A stretch of 64,000 nt of DNA from Gammaproteobacteria bacterium (GTDB lineage: Bacteria; Pseudomonadota; Gammaproteobacteria; Pseudomonadales; Azotimanducaceae): positions 36,686-100,685 of the forward strand of contig NZGG01000001.1 of the NCBI GenBank assembly GCA_002690865.1. Direction: 5' to 3'. The notes beneath the pieces are model-generated. The model made no database searches. It saw only the letters and a program-made list of their open reading frames with translations, and was not told the DNA's origin. Position 1 is the stretch's first letter. Every line of letters begins with the position of its first letter. Shown one piece after another: positions 63,988 to 64,000 of this stretch. The position numbers were made by a program, and so were the translations under genes.

Positions 63988-64000
63988 GAGATTGAACCTA

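Overview
The window is a chromosomal segment of a gammaproteobacterium with moderately low GC. Housekeeping gene order resembles the Pseudomonas/Cellvibrio type: gyrA, mtaD-ubiG-yciK, rluB-scpB-scpA-trpS, ispZ-yciI-pdxJ, hda-perM-DUF2066/DUF3108, dcd-mrp-metG, rnf-nth, argG, pyrC-rnt, ligA-zipA-smc. Between these blocks are accessory genes: a second, Firmicutes-style MurG, rubrerythrin, an orphan hydantoinase B, glpK, GH20, a nickel-pincer cofactor (larB/larC/larE) locus, an arsenosugar (arsS plus two glycosyltransferases) cluster, a Fur-box-preceded Fe(III) ABC operon and a large poly-Gly lipoprotein. There are two tRNA-Arg genes (CCG, CCT). No CRISPR array, IS element, prophage or rRNA was seen. 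The observations most worth a second look are: (1) an rnf operon in which rnfB and rnfC are missing and RnfA has lost a conserved [2Fe-2S] cysteine (Cys to Arg); (2) three genes (mrp, DUF2066, SH3-domain protein) whose real N-termini are reachable only from ATT/ATA start codons, so a standard ORF caller truncates a Walker A motif and two signal peptides; (3) a gene split at a T8 homopolymer directly upstream of, and overlapping, larC; (4) a Firmicutes-like MurG outside any dcw cluster; (5) a decayed alpha/beta-hydrolase gene. All calls come from reading the sequence; no database search was run.
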